This document shows positions 1 through 8,429 of a stretch of 64,000 nucleotides of DNA, piece by piece (position 1 is the stretch's first letter; the number at the start of each line of letters is the position of its first letter). Made by a program: the position numbers and the translations under genes. The stretch covers positions 248,001 to 312,000 of the forward strand of contig CAWJHN010000003.1 in the NCBI GenBank assembly GCA_963842725.1. Reading direction: 5' to 3'. This stretch comes from UBA10649 sp963842725. Lineage in GTDB: Bacteria > Actinomycetota > Actinomycetes > S36-B12. The notes below the pieces were generated by a model. The model was not told the DNA's origin and did not search any database. It was given only the letters and a program-made list of their open reading frames with translations.

Positions 1-1133
1 CCGACGTGCATGGTCCGGAACTTCGGGATCGTGATGATCTGCCCGCCCCGGCCGACCCGCTCCTGGCGGTAGAACATGGGTCCGCGGCTGGTCAGCTTGG
101 TCCCCACGGCAGCCACGATCATGAACGGCGTGAACAGAATGAACAGCAGGACGCCGAAGACGATGTCGATCGTGCGCTTGATGGCCCGCTTGGGACCGGT
201 GAGGTACGGCTCGTCGAGGTGCAGCAGCGGCAGGTCGGCAGCCATGCGCATGGTCACGCGCGGACCGGCGACGTCACCGATCGTGGGCGCCACCAGCAGG
301 TCGACCCGCGGACCCTCCAGGCGCCACGCCAGCCGCTGGATGACCTGCTGGCCAAGCGCAGGCGAGCCGGCGACGGCGACCGTGTCCGCGTCCTCGAGGG
401 AGATCCGCGTCATGACCTCGTCGAGCCAGGCATCGAGCTCGGAGCCGGAGATGTCGGCCGCCGGCTCGATCACGACGTCGACAACGGTGAATCCGGCGAC
501 CGGGTCGCGATCGAGCATGTCGACGACGTCGGTCATCGTCGGCTCGGAACCGATCACGACCGTGCGATGCAGGAAGTGGCCATAGCGCCGCTCGTGGCGC
601 AGCCAGCCGCGCAGGCCCCAGCGGACGACCAGGAGCAGGCAGATGCCCACCGCGAAGGTGATCAGGACGAAGCCGCGGGACAGGTCGAGCTTCAGCGCGA
701 AGGCGACGATCGCGACCACGCCGAAGACGGTCGCGGTGGCGGACACCACGCGCTTGAACTCCTCCGACCCGACCCCCAGCACGCGCGTGTCGTAGGCGCC
801 GCGCATCACCATCGCGATCATCCACGAGAGCACCACGATGACGACGAGCGAGACGTACGTGGGGTTGTTGGGCTCGACGGAGTACGGGATCGCCCATCGC
901 AGGATGAAGCCGGTGATCCCCGCGACCAGGATCGCGACCAGGTCGAGGAAGAACGCACGGGTGGCGTAGACCCGCAGTGGATCACGTCGAAGGTGGGGTC
1001 GATCCCGATGCGAGTGGGCCTCCGCCCAGCCGATCCGTGACGGGGTCCGCAGCGGGATCGTCGGGTGCTCGTCGGCGTCGTGATCGCCCGGCTGGTCGGG
1101 GTCTGCCGGCTGCCTGCGCTCCTCGATCGACAC
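1..1133 (-). CDS. Polyprenyl glycosylphosphotransferase (bacterial sugar transferase), 3' end cut by window
   Basis: Membrane enzyme that transfers a sugar-1-phosphate from a nucleotide sugar to undecaprenyl phosphate, the first step of an exopolysaccharide repeat unit. About 377 residues are visible. The N-terminal part carries hydrophobic segments (for example around AFFLDLVAILVAG), a middle CoA-binding/Rossmann-like stretch follows, and the last visible part has the sugar-transferase signature GPMFYRQERVGRGG then IPKFRTM. The gene runs off position 1, so the catalytic C-terminus is missing here only because of the window edge. The start is GTG at 1133 with GGGAGG about 6 nt upstream. The family is clear; the sugar is not. 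The downstream-of-window genes would decide the polymer. Confidence 0.88.
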   Translation of the reverse strand, partial: MSIEERRQPADPDQPGDHDADEHPTIPLRTPSRIGWAEAHSHRDRPHLRRDPLRVYATRAFFLDLVAILVAGITGFILRWAIPYSVEPNNPTYVSLVVIVVLSWMIAMVMRGAYDTRVLGVGSEEFKRVVSATATVFGVVAIVAFALKLDLSRGFVLITFAVGICLLLVVRWGLRGWLRHERRYGHFLHRTVVIGSEPTMTDVVDMLDRDPVAGFTVVDVVIEPAADISGSELDAWLDEVMTRISLEDADTVAVAGSPALGQQVIQRLAWRLEGPRVDLLVAPTIGDVAGPRVTMRMAADLPLLHLDEPYLTGPKRAIKRTIDIVFGVLLFILFTPFMIVAAVGTKLTSRGPMFYRQERVGRGGQIITIPKFRTMHV

Positions 1134-1277
1134 TCGACACCTCCCGACGCATAGCCGTTCCCGTGCCCCCAAGCGAACCCACGGTAGCAGCGGGGCATCC
1201 GAATGCCCCCGCGCCGGCCGCCCACTTTGCGGGATCTTTACCGAGCCCGACCCTCGTGACCTGCGACCCGCCAACGG

Positions 1278-2573
1278 CTATTGGAGGTAGACGCGGACGG
1301 GTACCTCGGTCAGCGTGATCGCCGCACCGCCCTGCGCCTCCTGGCAGTTGGCGAGCGGATCGCAGATCAACTGGGTGCCCTCCGGAGCCGTGAAGGGCGC
1401 CTCGCCCGACTCGGCCCAGGCCACGATCCACTTCGTGCCGTCCTTGGAGAAGTTGCACGTGACCGCGGCCGCGTCGGTCGTGCAGCCGTCGAACGACGCG
1501 CCCACGACCCAGTTGTCGAGGGCGAAGAAGCCCTGCTCAGCATCGGAGCCCGGATAGGCCTGGATGCCCAGCAGGTCGTACGGCTTCTGGGTCCAGATGT
1601 ACCAGTACGAGCGGGCCACGTCGTAGCGCAGATCGTCGATGTAGGTGCGGACCACCCAGCCCGCCGCCTTGGCGCCGGTGATCTCCTGCCGGGGCAGGGC
1701 GCCGGGACCGGCCAGGCCGTAGTTCAGCTCGGTGTCCCACAGGGGCAGTTCCGGTGCCCCGGCGGCGGTGAGCATCTCGCGGACCTGACCGATGACGGCT
1801 CCCCGGGCCACCGGGTCCCCGTCGGCCGAGGGGTACGTGTGGATGGCCACCACGTCGATCGGCCAGTCCTTCTCGCCGAGCGCGGCGAGGTAGGCGGGGA
1901 AGAACTTCTGGAAGGGGGCGACGAGCCGGGTGGACGGCGAGGCCGAGACGACGAGGGCCTCAGGGTCGATGGCCTTGATGATGTCGTAGGCCCGCTTGGT
2001 GAGGTCGGCCATCTCCTCGGGCGTGCCGCCCCAGAAGTTCTTGAGGTTCGCCTCGTTCCAGATCTGGTACGCCGAGATGCGTCCCTTGTAGCGGGTTGCG
2101 ACCTCGGTGACCCACGAGTCCCACGCGGCGAGGTCCTTGGGCGCGCTCGCGGCCCCCGGCTGCGGGTAGTCGTCCGGACTGACCTTCTTGGCGTTCCACT
2201 CGGGCGTCGTGCCGAGCACCATCAGGATGTCGGTCATGCCCTTGGCCTGGGCGTTCTCGAGGACGCCCTCGAGGTTGTCCCACTTGTACACGCCCGGCTC
2301 GAGCTCGATCTGGGACCACGCGGTGCCGTTGTCCCACAGCCGCAGCGCCCCGAAGGGCGCGGACGGCCAGGCCTGCGCCTCGGCGCCCTCGACGTGCATC
2401 CCGACCAGGGACGCGGGCACGCCGCCGGCGGTCGCCCCCCCGCTGGACGTCGGCGCCGCCGACGCCGAACCGGACGGCGAGTCCGATCCGCTCGACGAGC
2501 AGGCGCTGATGACCAGTGGGGCGAGAGCCAGAAAGACGGCGGCGGCTACGAGGTGAGGCCTGTTCCGAACCAT
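1278..2573 (-). CDS. Secreted lipoprotein, glycoside hydrolase clan A-like
   Basis: A 431-residue putative glycan hydrolase anchored as a lipoprotein. The start at 2573 gives an N-terminal basic and hydrophobic signal ending in the lipobox ISAC (Cys25), then a Ser/Gly-rich linker. The body looks like a (beta/alpha)8 GH-A fold (GH39/GH5-like): WNEAN near residue 174 would supply the acid/base glutamate and LWDTELNYG near 282 the nucleophile. It is a paralogue of the upstream gene and its 5' end overlaps that gene's stop by 28 bp, so the two are probably co-transcribed and coupled. Family level is inferred from motifs; the substrate is unknown. Next to a sugar transferase, a role in trimming or releasing the cell's own exopolysaccharide is plausible. 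Confidence 0.75.
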   Translation of the reverse strand: MVRNRPHLVAAAVFLALAPLVISACSSSGSDSPSGSASAAPTSSGGATAGGVPASLVGMHVEGAEAQAWPSAPFGALRLWDNGTAWSQIELEPGVYKWDNLEGVLENAQAKGMTDILMVLGTTPEWNAKKVSPDDYPQPGAASAPKDLAAWDSWVTEVATRYKGRISAYQIWNEANLKNFWGGTPEEMADLTKRAYDIIKAIDPEALVVSASPSTRLVAPFQKFFPAYLAALGEKDWPIDVVAIHTYPSADGDPVARGAVIGQVREMLTAAGAPELPLWDTELNYGLAGPGALPRQEITGAKAAGWVVRTYIDDLRYDVARSYWYIWTQKPYDLLGIQAYPGSDAEQGFFALDNWVVGASFDGCTTDAAAVTCNFSKDGTKWIVAWAESGEAPFTAPEGTQLICDPLANCQEAQGGAAITLTEVPVRVYLQ

Positions 2574-3778
2574 TGCGGCATGCTTCCAATCGTCACTTTG
2601 TCGCCCGGGGTGGCCGGCGTGCACTGGTTGAGCGCGTTGCACGTGATCGTCACCCCGGCGGGTACCACGAAGGTACCCGACCCCTTGGAGGCCCAGGCGA
2701 TCACCTCGGGGTTGTTGTTGTCGCCCAGCGAGCAGGTGTTGACCTTGCCGCTCGAGCAGTTGAAGTACTTGCCGTTGAGCCAGTTGAAGGTGGTCTTGAA
2801 GCCGATCGCACCCGGCGTCCCGTCGTTCATCTGGATGCCGAGCAGGTCGGCGTTCTTGTACCAGTAGTACCAGTACGCACGGTCGACGCCGAGGCGGATG
2901 TCATCGAGGTACGTCTGCGATACCCACGCGGCCGCCTTGGACCCGTTGATGTTCTTGTCGGGATTGCCCGATCCGGGACCGGCGATGCCGTAGTTGATCT
3001 CGGTGTCCCAGAGTTCCTTCGACGCGGGCACGCCCGCCTTCTTCATGTCCTTCTGAACCGTGGTGATGTAGTCCGCGCGCGTGGCGGGCGTGCCCGTGCT
3101 CGGCGGGTACAGGTGGACGGAGATGACATCGACAGGCCAGTTCTTCTTCTTCAGCTCCTTGAGGTACTTCGGGAAGAACTTGTTGTAGGCGCTGGTGAGT
3201 CGCACGGTGGTGCTGGCCGAGACGACCTTCGCGGTCGGGTCGTACTGGCGGATGATCTTCGCGGCGTCTGCGGTCAGCTGGGCCATCTGCTTGGGCGTGC
3301 CCTGCCAGAACGTCGTGAGATTGGCCTCGTTCCAGATCTGGTAGGACTCGATCGAGTCGCCGTAGCGCTGCACGACGGACGTCACCCACGACTTCCACGC
3401 CTTCGTCGACGGCATCGACGCAGCGCCCTTGTTGGGGTAGGTGCCCTGCTTGGTGTTGCTCGCCGCCCACTTCGGGGTCGAGCCGAGCACGTACATGATC
3501 TGGACGTTCTGCGCGTTCGCATTGCCGATCGCCTGATCGAGGCCGTTCCACCAGTACACGTTGCTCTTCTGCTGGACCTGGCCCCAGGCGACTCCCGAGT
3601 CCCACAGCCGGATCGAGCCGTACGGCACGGTGGGAACAGTGCCCTGCGCGATCTGGGGGACGTGCAGCCCGAAGTGCGCGTCGTCGATCGGCCCATCGGC
3701 CTGCGCCGGAACCGCTGCTGCGGCCCCCGCGACGATCATCGAGCTGATGAGGGCAGCAGCAAGGAGCGCACGGCGCAT
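2546..3778 (-). CDS. Secreted glycoside hydrolase clan A-like protein
   Basis: Paralogue of the lipoprotein that follows it, 410 residues. The chosen ATG at 3778 opens a classic Sec signal (MRRALLAAAL, then an Ala-rich core, cleavage predicted after AQA near residue 27) and has a GAAAGG element upstream; a longer reading to 3832 would spoil the signal. There is no lipobox, so this copy should be released, while its neighbour stays on the membrane. The motifs WNEAN (Glu near 151) and LWDTEINYG (Glu near 260) match the acid/base and nucleophile positions of GH-A enzymes. Both copies end in a Cys-containing beta-type domain. Substrate unknown. Confidence 0.75.
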   Translation of the reverse strand: MRRALLAAALISSMIVAGAAAAVPAQADGPIDDAHFGLHVPQIAQGTVPTVPYGSIRLWDSGVAWGQVQQKSNVYWWNGLDQAIGNANAQNVQIMYVLGSTPKWAASNTKQGTYPNKGAASMPSTKAWKSWVTSVVQRYGDSIESYQIWNEANLTTFWQGTPKQMAQLTADAAKIIRQYDPTAKVVSASTTVRLTSAYNKFFPKYLKELKKKNWPVDVISVHLYPPSTGTPATRADYITTVQKDMKKAGVPASKELWDTEINYGIAGPGSGNPDKNINGSKAAAWVSQTYLDDIRLGVDRAYWYYWYKNADLLGIQMNDGTPGAIGFKTTFNWLNGKYFNCSSGKVNTCSLGDNNNPEVIAWASKGSGTFVVPAGVTITCNALNQCTPATPGDKVTIGSMPQWFGTGLTS

Positions 3779-3847
3779 GAGGCAGGCCTTTCGTAGCCGG
3801 GTGGGCGGACTTCGGATGACCCTAACCCACAACGGCTGCCCGGGCGA

Positions 3848-4549
3848 CTAGCGGCGTCGCAGCACGTAGAGGCTCTGGCCGTCCGTCTCCTGGCCGTATT
3901 CGAACCGGTCGACGGCGAGTCGCGCGGCGTTCACATGGTCCTCGAAGTGCCACCTCGCGAAGCGGGTGCAGTGCAGGCGGCCCTTCCACTCGAGCGGTCC
4001 GTAGCCCTCGGGATTCTCCTCCCAGCCGGGCACGTCCTCCTCCACGAAGCAGGTGACGAACGCCTTCCCCGCCGGCGACAGCGCCTGGGCGATCAGCTGG
4101 AGGTAGGCCTGGGTGTCCTCGTCGCTCATGTGCGAGAACACCGAGTAGGCGTAGAACACGTCGACCGTCCCCGGGTCGGTCGACAGGGTGCGCTCCGGCG
4201 TGCCATCGGGGTTGTAGCGCTCGTTGCTCACGTCTACGCAGGTGAAGCGGAAGCCCGGGCCAGCCAGGTTGGCGTCGGCCCACTCGATGAGCTCGGGCTG
4301 CACGTCGACCCCGTGGTAGTCCGCGATGCGACCGAAGTGCTCGCGTATCCCCACCGCGAGGCGTCCGGCACCGCAGCCCCAGTCGAGCAGCCGGGACTCC
4401 TTGCCGAGGCCGGCGTACTTCTCGAGTCGCTTGACGTCGCGAACAGCGGTCTTGATGAAAGCGGCGTCGTTCTTGAAGTGCTTGCCGCCCATGCGGTACT
4501 TGCTCGGCGGGAGGGCGGTCGAGGCCTGGTCCTTCTTCTTCGCGAACAT
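3848..4549 (-). CDS. Class I SAM-dependent methyltransferase
   Basis: A 233-residue soluble methyltransferase. The SAM-binding motif I is LLDWGCGAG (about residues 54-62), followed by an acidic motif (YHGVDVQPELIEWA) and a post-motif FYAYSVFSHM. It resembles the Methyltransf_25/UbiE-type fold; the acceptor cannot be read from the sequence. It lies between the polysaccharide-type genes and the Fpg gene on the same strand, 18 bp downstream of Fpg, so it could be read from the same transcript. It might modify a sugar or a lipid, but that rests only on position. Confidence 0.75.
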   Translation of the reverse strand: MFAKKKDQASTALPPSKYRMGGKHFKNDAAFIKTAVRDVKRLEKYAGLGKESRLLDWGCGAGRLAVGIREHFGRIADYHGVDVQPELIEWADANLAGPGFRFTCVDVSNERYNPDGTPERTLSTDPGTVDVFYAYSVFSHMSDEDTQAYLQLIAQALSPAGKAFVTCFVEEDVPGWEENPEGYGPLEWKGRLHCTRFARWHFEDHVNAARLAVDRFEYGQETDGQSLYVLRRR

Positions 4550-4567
4550 GGGCCGAAGCCTACGGGT

Positions 4568-5467
4568 CTACTTGAGCAGTCGGCTCATGCGCCGATCCGC
4601 GAGCGGCCTGCCCCCGGTCTGGCAGGTCGCGCAGTACTGGAGCGAGGAGTCGGAGAACGAGACCGTGCGCACCACGTCCCCGCAGGCCGGGCACTCCTGG
4701 CCCCCGCGCCCGTGCACGGCCATGTTCGCCTTCTTCTCGGACTTCAGCGTCCCGGTGCCATGGCCCACGCTGTTCTCGATCGCTCGCATGAGCGACCCGC
4801 GCATGCAGGCGTAGAGCCGGGCGACCTCGTCGGCCGTCAGGCTCGAGCACGGGTGGAACGGCGACATCCGGGCCTCGTGCAGGATCTCGTCGCTGTACGC
4901 ATTGCCGATCCCCGCGATGATCGACTGATCGCGGAGCACCCCCTTGACCTGGGCGCGGCCGGCCGTGCGCAGGATGCCGGCGAAGGCCTCAGGGGTGAGG
5001 TCGGCACCCAGGGCATCCGGGCCGAGGCGGGCGATGCCAGGGACCTGCCCCGGGTCGGCCACCACGTAGACCGCGAGCCGCTTCTGGGTGCCGGCCTCGG
5101 TGATGTCGAAGCCGCCGATCGGCTCGCCGTCGTCCGAGACGAACGCGACGCGAAGGGCCAGCGGGCCCTTTCCGGGCCGGACCGGGGTGGTCGGCATCTC
5201 GTCGCGCCACTGCACCCAGCCGGCGCGCGACAGGTGCCACACCAGGTGCAGCCGTTCGTTGCCCGCGGTGCCTTCTCCCATGCTCACGTCGAGGAACTTG
5301 CCGTGCCGCGTCACGCCTGACACCCGCTGCCCCGCGAGATCAAAGATCGACGGCTGGACGGTCTTGAGCGCGCTCAACGAGGCCAGCGTGACCTCGGCCA
5401 CCCGCTGGCCGGCCACCCGGTCGGTCAGGTAGCGAGCCAGTGCCTCGACCTCGGGAAGTTCGGGCAC
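4568..5467 (-). CDS. Fpg/Nei family DNA glycosylase
   Basis: Base-excision repair glycosylase/AP lyase, 299 residues. The N-terminus PELPEVE gives the catalytic Pro after the start Met and the Glu next to it; GKFLDVS carries the beta-hairpin lysine; the helix-two-turn-helix is at QSIIAGIGNAYSDEI; the C-terminal zinc finger is Cys-X2-Cys-X16-Cys-X2-Cys (CPAC to CATC). It could be MutM or an actinobacterial Nei-type paralogue; the sequence does not decide between them. The GTG start directly abuts the TAG stop of the upstream CoA-transferase gene with no spacer, which points to translational coupling. Confidence 0.85.
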   Translation of the reverse strand: MPELPEVEALARYLTDRVAGQRVAEVTLASLSALKTVQPSIFDLAGQRVSGVTRHGKFLDVSMGEGTAGNERLHLVWHLSRAGWVQWRDEMPTTPVRPGKGPLALRVAFVSDDGEPIGGFDITEAGTQKRLAVYVVADPGQVPGIARLGPDALGADLTPEAFAGILRTAGRAQVKGVLRDQSIIAGIGNAYSDEILHEARMSPFHPCSSLTADEVARLYACMRGSLMRAIENSVGHGTGTLKSEKKANMAVHGRGGQECPACGDVVRTVSFSDSSLQYCATCQTGGRPLADRRMSRLLK

Positions 5468-6703
5468 CTACATCATGCCCATCTCCGCGGCCGCCTCGCG
5501 CAGCTCATCACGCGCGTTGGGATGCGCAGCCCGCTCGATGATGTTGACCACTCGCTCGCGCTGGCTCCGGCCGAACACCGAGGCGATGCCGTTCTCGGTG
5601 GCGACGGCGCTGTGCTCGAAGCTCGTCACGGGTTCCTGGATCCTGGGGACGATCGTGGAGACGTCGGCCTTTCGATGCCATGACGGAAGGGCGATGAACG
5701 ACTGGCCGCCCCGGGAGTGCAGCGCGCCCACGATGAAGTCGGTCGAACCCCCGAAGCCGGAGTAGATGCGGCCCTTGACCCGACTGGCGTTCGCCTGGTC
5801 GAACAGGTCGACCTGCAGGGCCGCGTTGACGCTCGTCATCTTGGCCTGCCGCGCGATCTGGCCCGGGTCGTTGGTGCGCTCGGTGCGCAGCATCCGGACC
5901 CACTTGTTCAGGTGGATCCAGTCGTACAGCTCCTGGGACCCGAAGATGAAGGAGGCCGTCAGCGGCACCTCCTTGTCGAGTGCGTCGCGACGGTTGAGCT
6001 CGAGCACCCCGTCGCTGAACATCTCGGTCCAGATGCGCAGGCCCTTCTGCTGCGTCAGCGATGCGAGCACAGCGTCCGGGACCGACCCGATGCCGAGCTG
6101 CAGGGTGGAGTTGTCCTGCACCCGCGCAGCGATGAGCTCGCCGATCTGCCGCGACACGTCATCGGACGGACCGGGCGTGTGGGTGGGCAGCGGCTCGTCG
6201 ACCTCGACGAGGTAGTCGATCTCGTGGTCGTAGATCTGGGAGTCCCCGTACGTGTAGGGCATGTTGGGATTCGACTGGACGATCACCAGTCCGCCGCGCT
6301 CGTGCACCGATTCGATGGCCGCGGGGAGGATGTTCACCTCGGTGCCCAGGCTCACGGTGTCGTGACGTCGCGTGGACGTGTGCAGCAGTGCGACATCCGG
6401 GCGATAGTGGTCGCGGAAGAGGACGGGGACCAGGCTCAGCCGGCAGGGGATGTAGACGAGGCGAGGGTTGTCGCGCATGCCGGGACCGACGAAGGCGGTC
6501 TCGTACGTCACGCCGTCGCGGTCCGGCAGCGGCTTCTGCGCGTTGAGCATGTGCAGCCGGTACTCCGGCACCACCTCGTCGAGCGCGCCCAGGAGCACCT
6601 GCGGCGTCGCGAAGTTGCCCGAGGCCACGACACGGGGGTTCTCGGGGAGGTTGGCGAGGATTCTCTTCAGCTGCTCGATGGACACGACTCTCATGACTGG
6701 CAT
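5468..6703 (-). CDS. Acetyl-CoA hydrolase/transferase family protein
   Basis: A 411-residue CoA-transferase of the acetyl-CoA hydrolase / 4-hydroxybutyrate CoA-transferase family. N-terminal half: RVVASGNFATPQ and FVGPGMRDNPR; middle: the QLGIGSVPDAVL and TEMFSDGVLEL motifs typical of the family; C-terminal: IYSGFGGSTDFI and TENGIASVFG. It swaps CoA between short acyl-CoAs and carboxylates. Two in-frame ATGs (6703 and 6694) both have possible Shine-Dalgarno sites; the shorter form begins MRVVSIEQ. It is divergent from the fucose-synthase gene and abuts the Fpg gene, an odd partner. Confidence 0.85.
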   Translation of the reverse strand: MPVMRVVSIEQLKRILANLPENPRVVASGNFATPQVLLGALDEVVPEYRLHMLNAQKPLPDRDGVTYETAFVGPGMRDNPRLVYIPCRLSLVPVLFRDHYRPDVALLHTSTRRHDTVSLGTEVNILPAAIESVHERGGLVIVQSNPNMPYTYGDSQIYDHEIDYLVEVDEPLPTHTPGPSDDVSRQIGELIAARVQDNSTLQLGIGSVPDAVLASLTQQKGLRIWTEMFSDGVLELNRRDALDKEVPLTASFIFGSQELYDWIHLNKWVRMLRTERTNDPGQIARQAKMTSVNAALQVDLFDQANASRVKGRIYSGFGGSTDFIVGALHSRGGQSFIALPSWHRKADVSTIVPRIQEPVTSFEHSAVATENGIASVFGRSQRERVVNIIERAAHPNARDELREAAAEMGMM

Positions 6704-6767
6704 CCTTCCACTCCGGACGCCTCATCGTCGGTCTGCGCCCGGCGCGACTGTGCGAGTATTGGTCACT

Positions 6768-7712
6768 ATGCATGCTGAGTTTCCCTGGGAAGACGTCAAG
6801 GTCTACGTGGCCGGGCACAACGGGCTGGTCGGCTCCGCGATCGTCCGGGCCCTCGAGGGCGTGGGCGTCGGAGAGGTCGTGGGGTGGCGGTCCAGCGAGC
6901 TCGACCTCCGCGACCGCCAGGCGACGCATGACGCAGTGCTCGAGGCGAGGCCCGACGTGGTCATCGACGCGGCCGCTCGGGTGGGCGGGATCATGGCCAA
7001 CTCGACGTACCCCGTCGAGTTCATGAAGGACAACCTGCTCATCCAGACCAACGTGATGGATGCGGCCCATGCCGCCGACGTCCAGAACCTGCTCTTCCTC
7101 GGCTCGTCGTGCATCTACCCGCGTCACGCCACGCAGCCCATCCGCGAGTCGTCGCTGATGACCGGCCCGCTCGAGCCGACCAATCAGGCGTACGCGATGG
7201 CCAAGATCTCCGGCATCTTCTACATCGAGGCCTTCCGCACCGAGTACGGGCGACGGTGGATCTCCGCCATGCCGACCAACCTCTACGGTCCCCGCGACAA
7301 CTTCGACCTCGAGACCTCGCACGTGCTGCCCGCCTTCATCCGGCGCTTCCACGAGGCCAAGGTCGCCGGTGCCCCGTCCGTCACCGTGTGGGGGACCGGG
7401 ACACCCCGCCGCGAGTTCCTGCACGTCGACGACCTCGCGCAGGCCTGCCTGATGCTCCTGCAGAAGTACGACTCGCCCGAGACGATCAACGTTGGCCTCG
7501 GCGACGACATGCCCATCCGCGAGCTCGCCGAGACGGTGGCCTCGGTGGTGGGCTTCGAGGGGACGATCGAGTGGGACACGTCCAAGCCCGACGGCATGCC
7601 GCGCAAGCTCCTCGACACGACCCGCATCAACGACCTCGGCTGGTTCCCGAGCATCAAGCTCCGTGACGGGCTGACGAGCACGTACGAGTGGTACGTCGAG
7701 AACGTGGCCTGA
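6768..7712 (+). CDS. fcl: GDP-L-fucose synthase
   Basis: Converts GDP-4-keto-6-deoxy-mannose to GDP-L-fucose with NADPH (epimerase plus reductase). 314 residues, the usual length. N-terminal dinucleotide loop is VAGHNGLVGSAI; SSCIYPRHATQPI holds the catalytic Ser and Cys area and YAMAKISG the YxxxK motif; the substrate part includes TNLYGPRDNFD. The open frame continues upstream, but ATG at 6768 fits homologue length and the divergent promoter gap. No GDP-mannose 4,6-dehydratase is seen in the window; it probably lies elsewhere. Fits the neighbouring sugar transferase as a supplier of an activated deoxysugar. Confidence 0.9.
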   Translation: MHAEFPWEDVKVYVAGHNGLVGSAIVRALEGVGVGEVVGWRSSELDLRDRQATHDAVLEARPDVVIDAAARVGGIMANSTYPVEFMKDNLLIQTNVMDAAHAADVQNLLFLGSSCIYPRHATQPIRESSLMTGPLEPTNQAYAMAKISGIFYIEAFRTEYGRRWISAMPTNLYGPRDNFDLETSHVLPAFIRRFHEAKVAGAPSVTVWGTGTPRREFLHVDDLAQACLMLLQKYDSPETINVGLGDDMPIRELAETVASVVGFEGTIEWDTSKPDGMPRKLLDTTRINDLGWFPSIKLRDGLTSTYEWYVENVA

Positions 7713-7719
7713 GGCCCAT

Positions 7720-8085
7720 ATGAGCGACGAGCCGGTTCAGGCGCTGCTGCCAGGTCGTCGCGGACTGCTCGTTCGCATCACCTGCGAGGCCGGCATGCGA
7801 CCGGCCCTGCTCGAGATGGTGAACAGCTACGCCGACGGCCTGCAGGAGGAGCCGGGCACCGAGGTCTTCGTCGTCTCGCTCGATCCCGACGACGACACCA
7901 TCGTCTGGCTCTACGAGATCTTCAAGGACGAAGAAGCCGAGAACGCCCACCGGTCCTCCGCCGGCTTCGCCGCGATGATGGCGCAGATGCCCGACCTCAT
8001 CGCCGGGCCGCCGGCCGTGCTGCGGATGGAGCCGTTGCGGCTCTCGCTGCAGGAGGGCGTGCTGGCCGAGGACTGGAGCTTCTGA
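7720..8085 (+). CDS. ABM-domain protein (antibiotic biosynthesis monooxygenase-like)
   Basis: Small dimeric alpha/beta barrel type protein, 121 residues. The pattern GLLVRITCEAGMRPALLEM, then EPGTEVFVVSLDPDDDTIVWLYEIFKDEEA and HRSSAGFAAMM is typical of ABM/putative quinol monooxygenase proteins. It starts 7 bp after the fucose-synthase stop with GAGG upstream and its TGA overlaps the ATG of a second ABM protein. Substrate unknown. Confidence 0.65.
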   Translation: MSDEPVQALLPGRRGLLVRITCEAGMRPALLEMVNSYADGLQEEPGTEVFVVSLDPDDDTIVWLYEIFKDEEAENAHRSSAGFAAMMAQMPDLIAGPPAVLRMEPLRLSLQEGVLAEDWSF

Positions 8086-8375
8086 TGATCCTCGAGGTGG
8101 CACTGGTGACGGTTCTGCCCGGGCATGAATCCGCCTTCGAGTCCGACCTGGTGCGGGCCGCCGAGACGGTGCTGCCTCAGGCGGAGGGCTTCCTCGGCTT
8201 CGCCGGGCACGGTTTCGGCGTGGAGCGTCCGAGCACGTTCCTGTTCACGATTCGATGGACCACCCTGGCCGCTCACCTGGAGGGTTTCCGGGGCAGTGAG
8301 TTGTTCGACCGCTGGCGCGACCTGATCGGTCCGCATTTCGACGGTCCGCCTGTCGTGGAGCACTTCGAGGCCTGA
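8085..8375 (+). CDS. ABM-domain protein (second copy)
   Basis: 96-residue protein beginning MILEVALVTVLPGHESAFE, with PQAEGFLGFAGHGFGVERP and FTIRWTTLAAHLEGFRGSE, the strand-helix order of the ABM/DUF4937-like dimeric barrel. Its ATG overlaps the upstream TGA (TGATG), so translation is coupled. The two unlike halves could form a heterodimer, since single-domain ABM proteins act as dimers; that is inference. A good hairpin (8384-8406) follows the gene. Confidence 0.65.
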   Translation: MILEVALVTVLPGHESAFESDLVRAAETVLPQAEGFLGFAGHGFGVERPSTFLFTIRWTTLAAHLEGFRGSELFDRWRDLIGPHFDGPPVVEHFEA

Positions 8376-8383
8376 TCGCCCAC

Positions 8384-8406
8384 CGCGAACAGCCTTGCTG
8401 TTCGCG
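8384..8406 (+). terminator. Perfect hairpin after the ABM gene pair
   Basis: CGCGAACAGC at 8384-8393 pairs perfectly with GCTGTTCGCG at 8397-8406 around a CTT loop. It sits 9 bp past the stop at 8375. There is no U-tract, as is common for actinobacterial stem-loop terminators. Confidence 0.6.
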
Positions 8407-8415
8407 CACAATCTT

Positions 8416-8429
8416 GTAATCATCATTAC
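8416..8429 (+). promoter_or_regulatory. Dyad GTAAT-N4-ATTAC abutting a start codon
   Basis: GTAAT (8416-8420) and ATTAC (8425-8429) form a perfect inverted repeat that ends one base before the ATG at 8430. TAATCA here also resembles a -10 box 7-8 nt from the ATG, and no Shine-Dalgarno site precedes it, so the mRNA may be leaderless with an operator over its promoter. It is the only AT-rich patch nearby. Confidence 0.45.

Noticed and set aside
6..1040. Long open frame on the plus strand across the sugar transferase gene
   Set aside because: Antisense shadow of high-GC coding sequence; translation is rich in Arg, Asp and Gly with no domain, while the minus strand gives clear sugar-transferase motifs.
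1134..1277. Possible small gene between the sugar transferase and the GH-like genes
   Set aside because: 144 bp with no start plus ribosome site in any frame giving a plausible protein; most likely leader sequence of the transferase.
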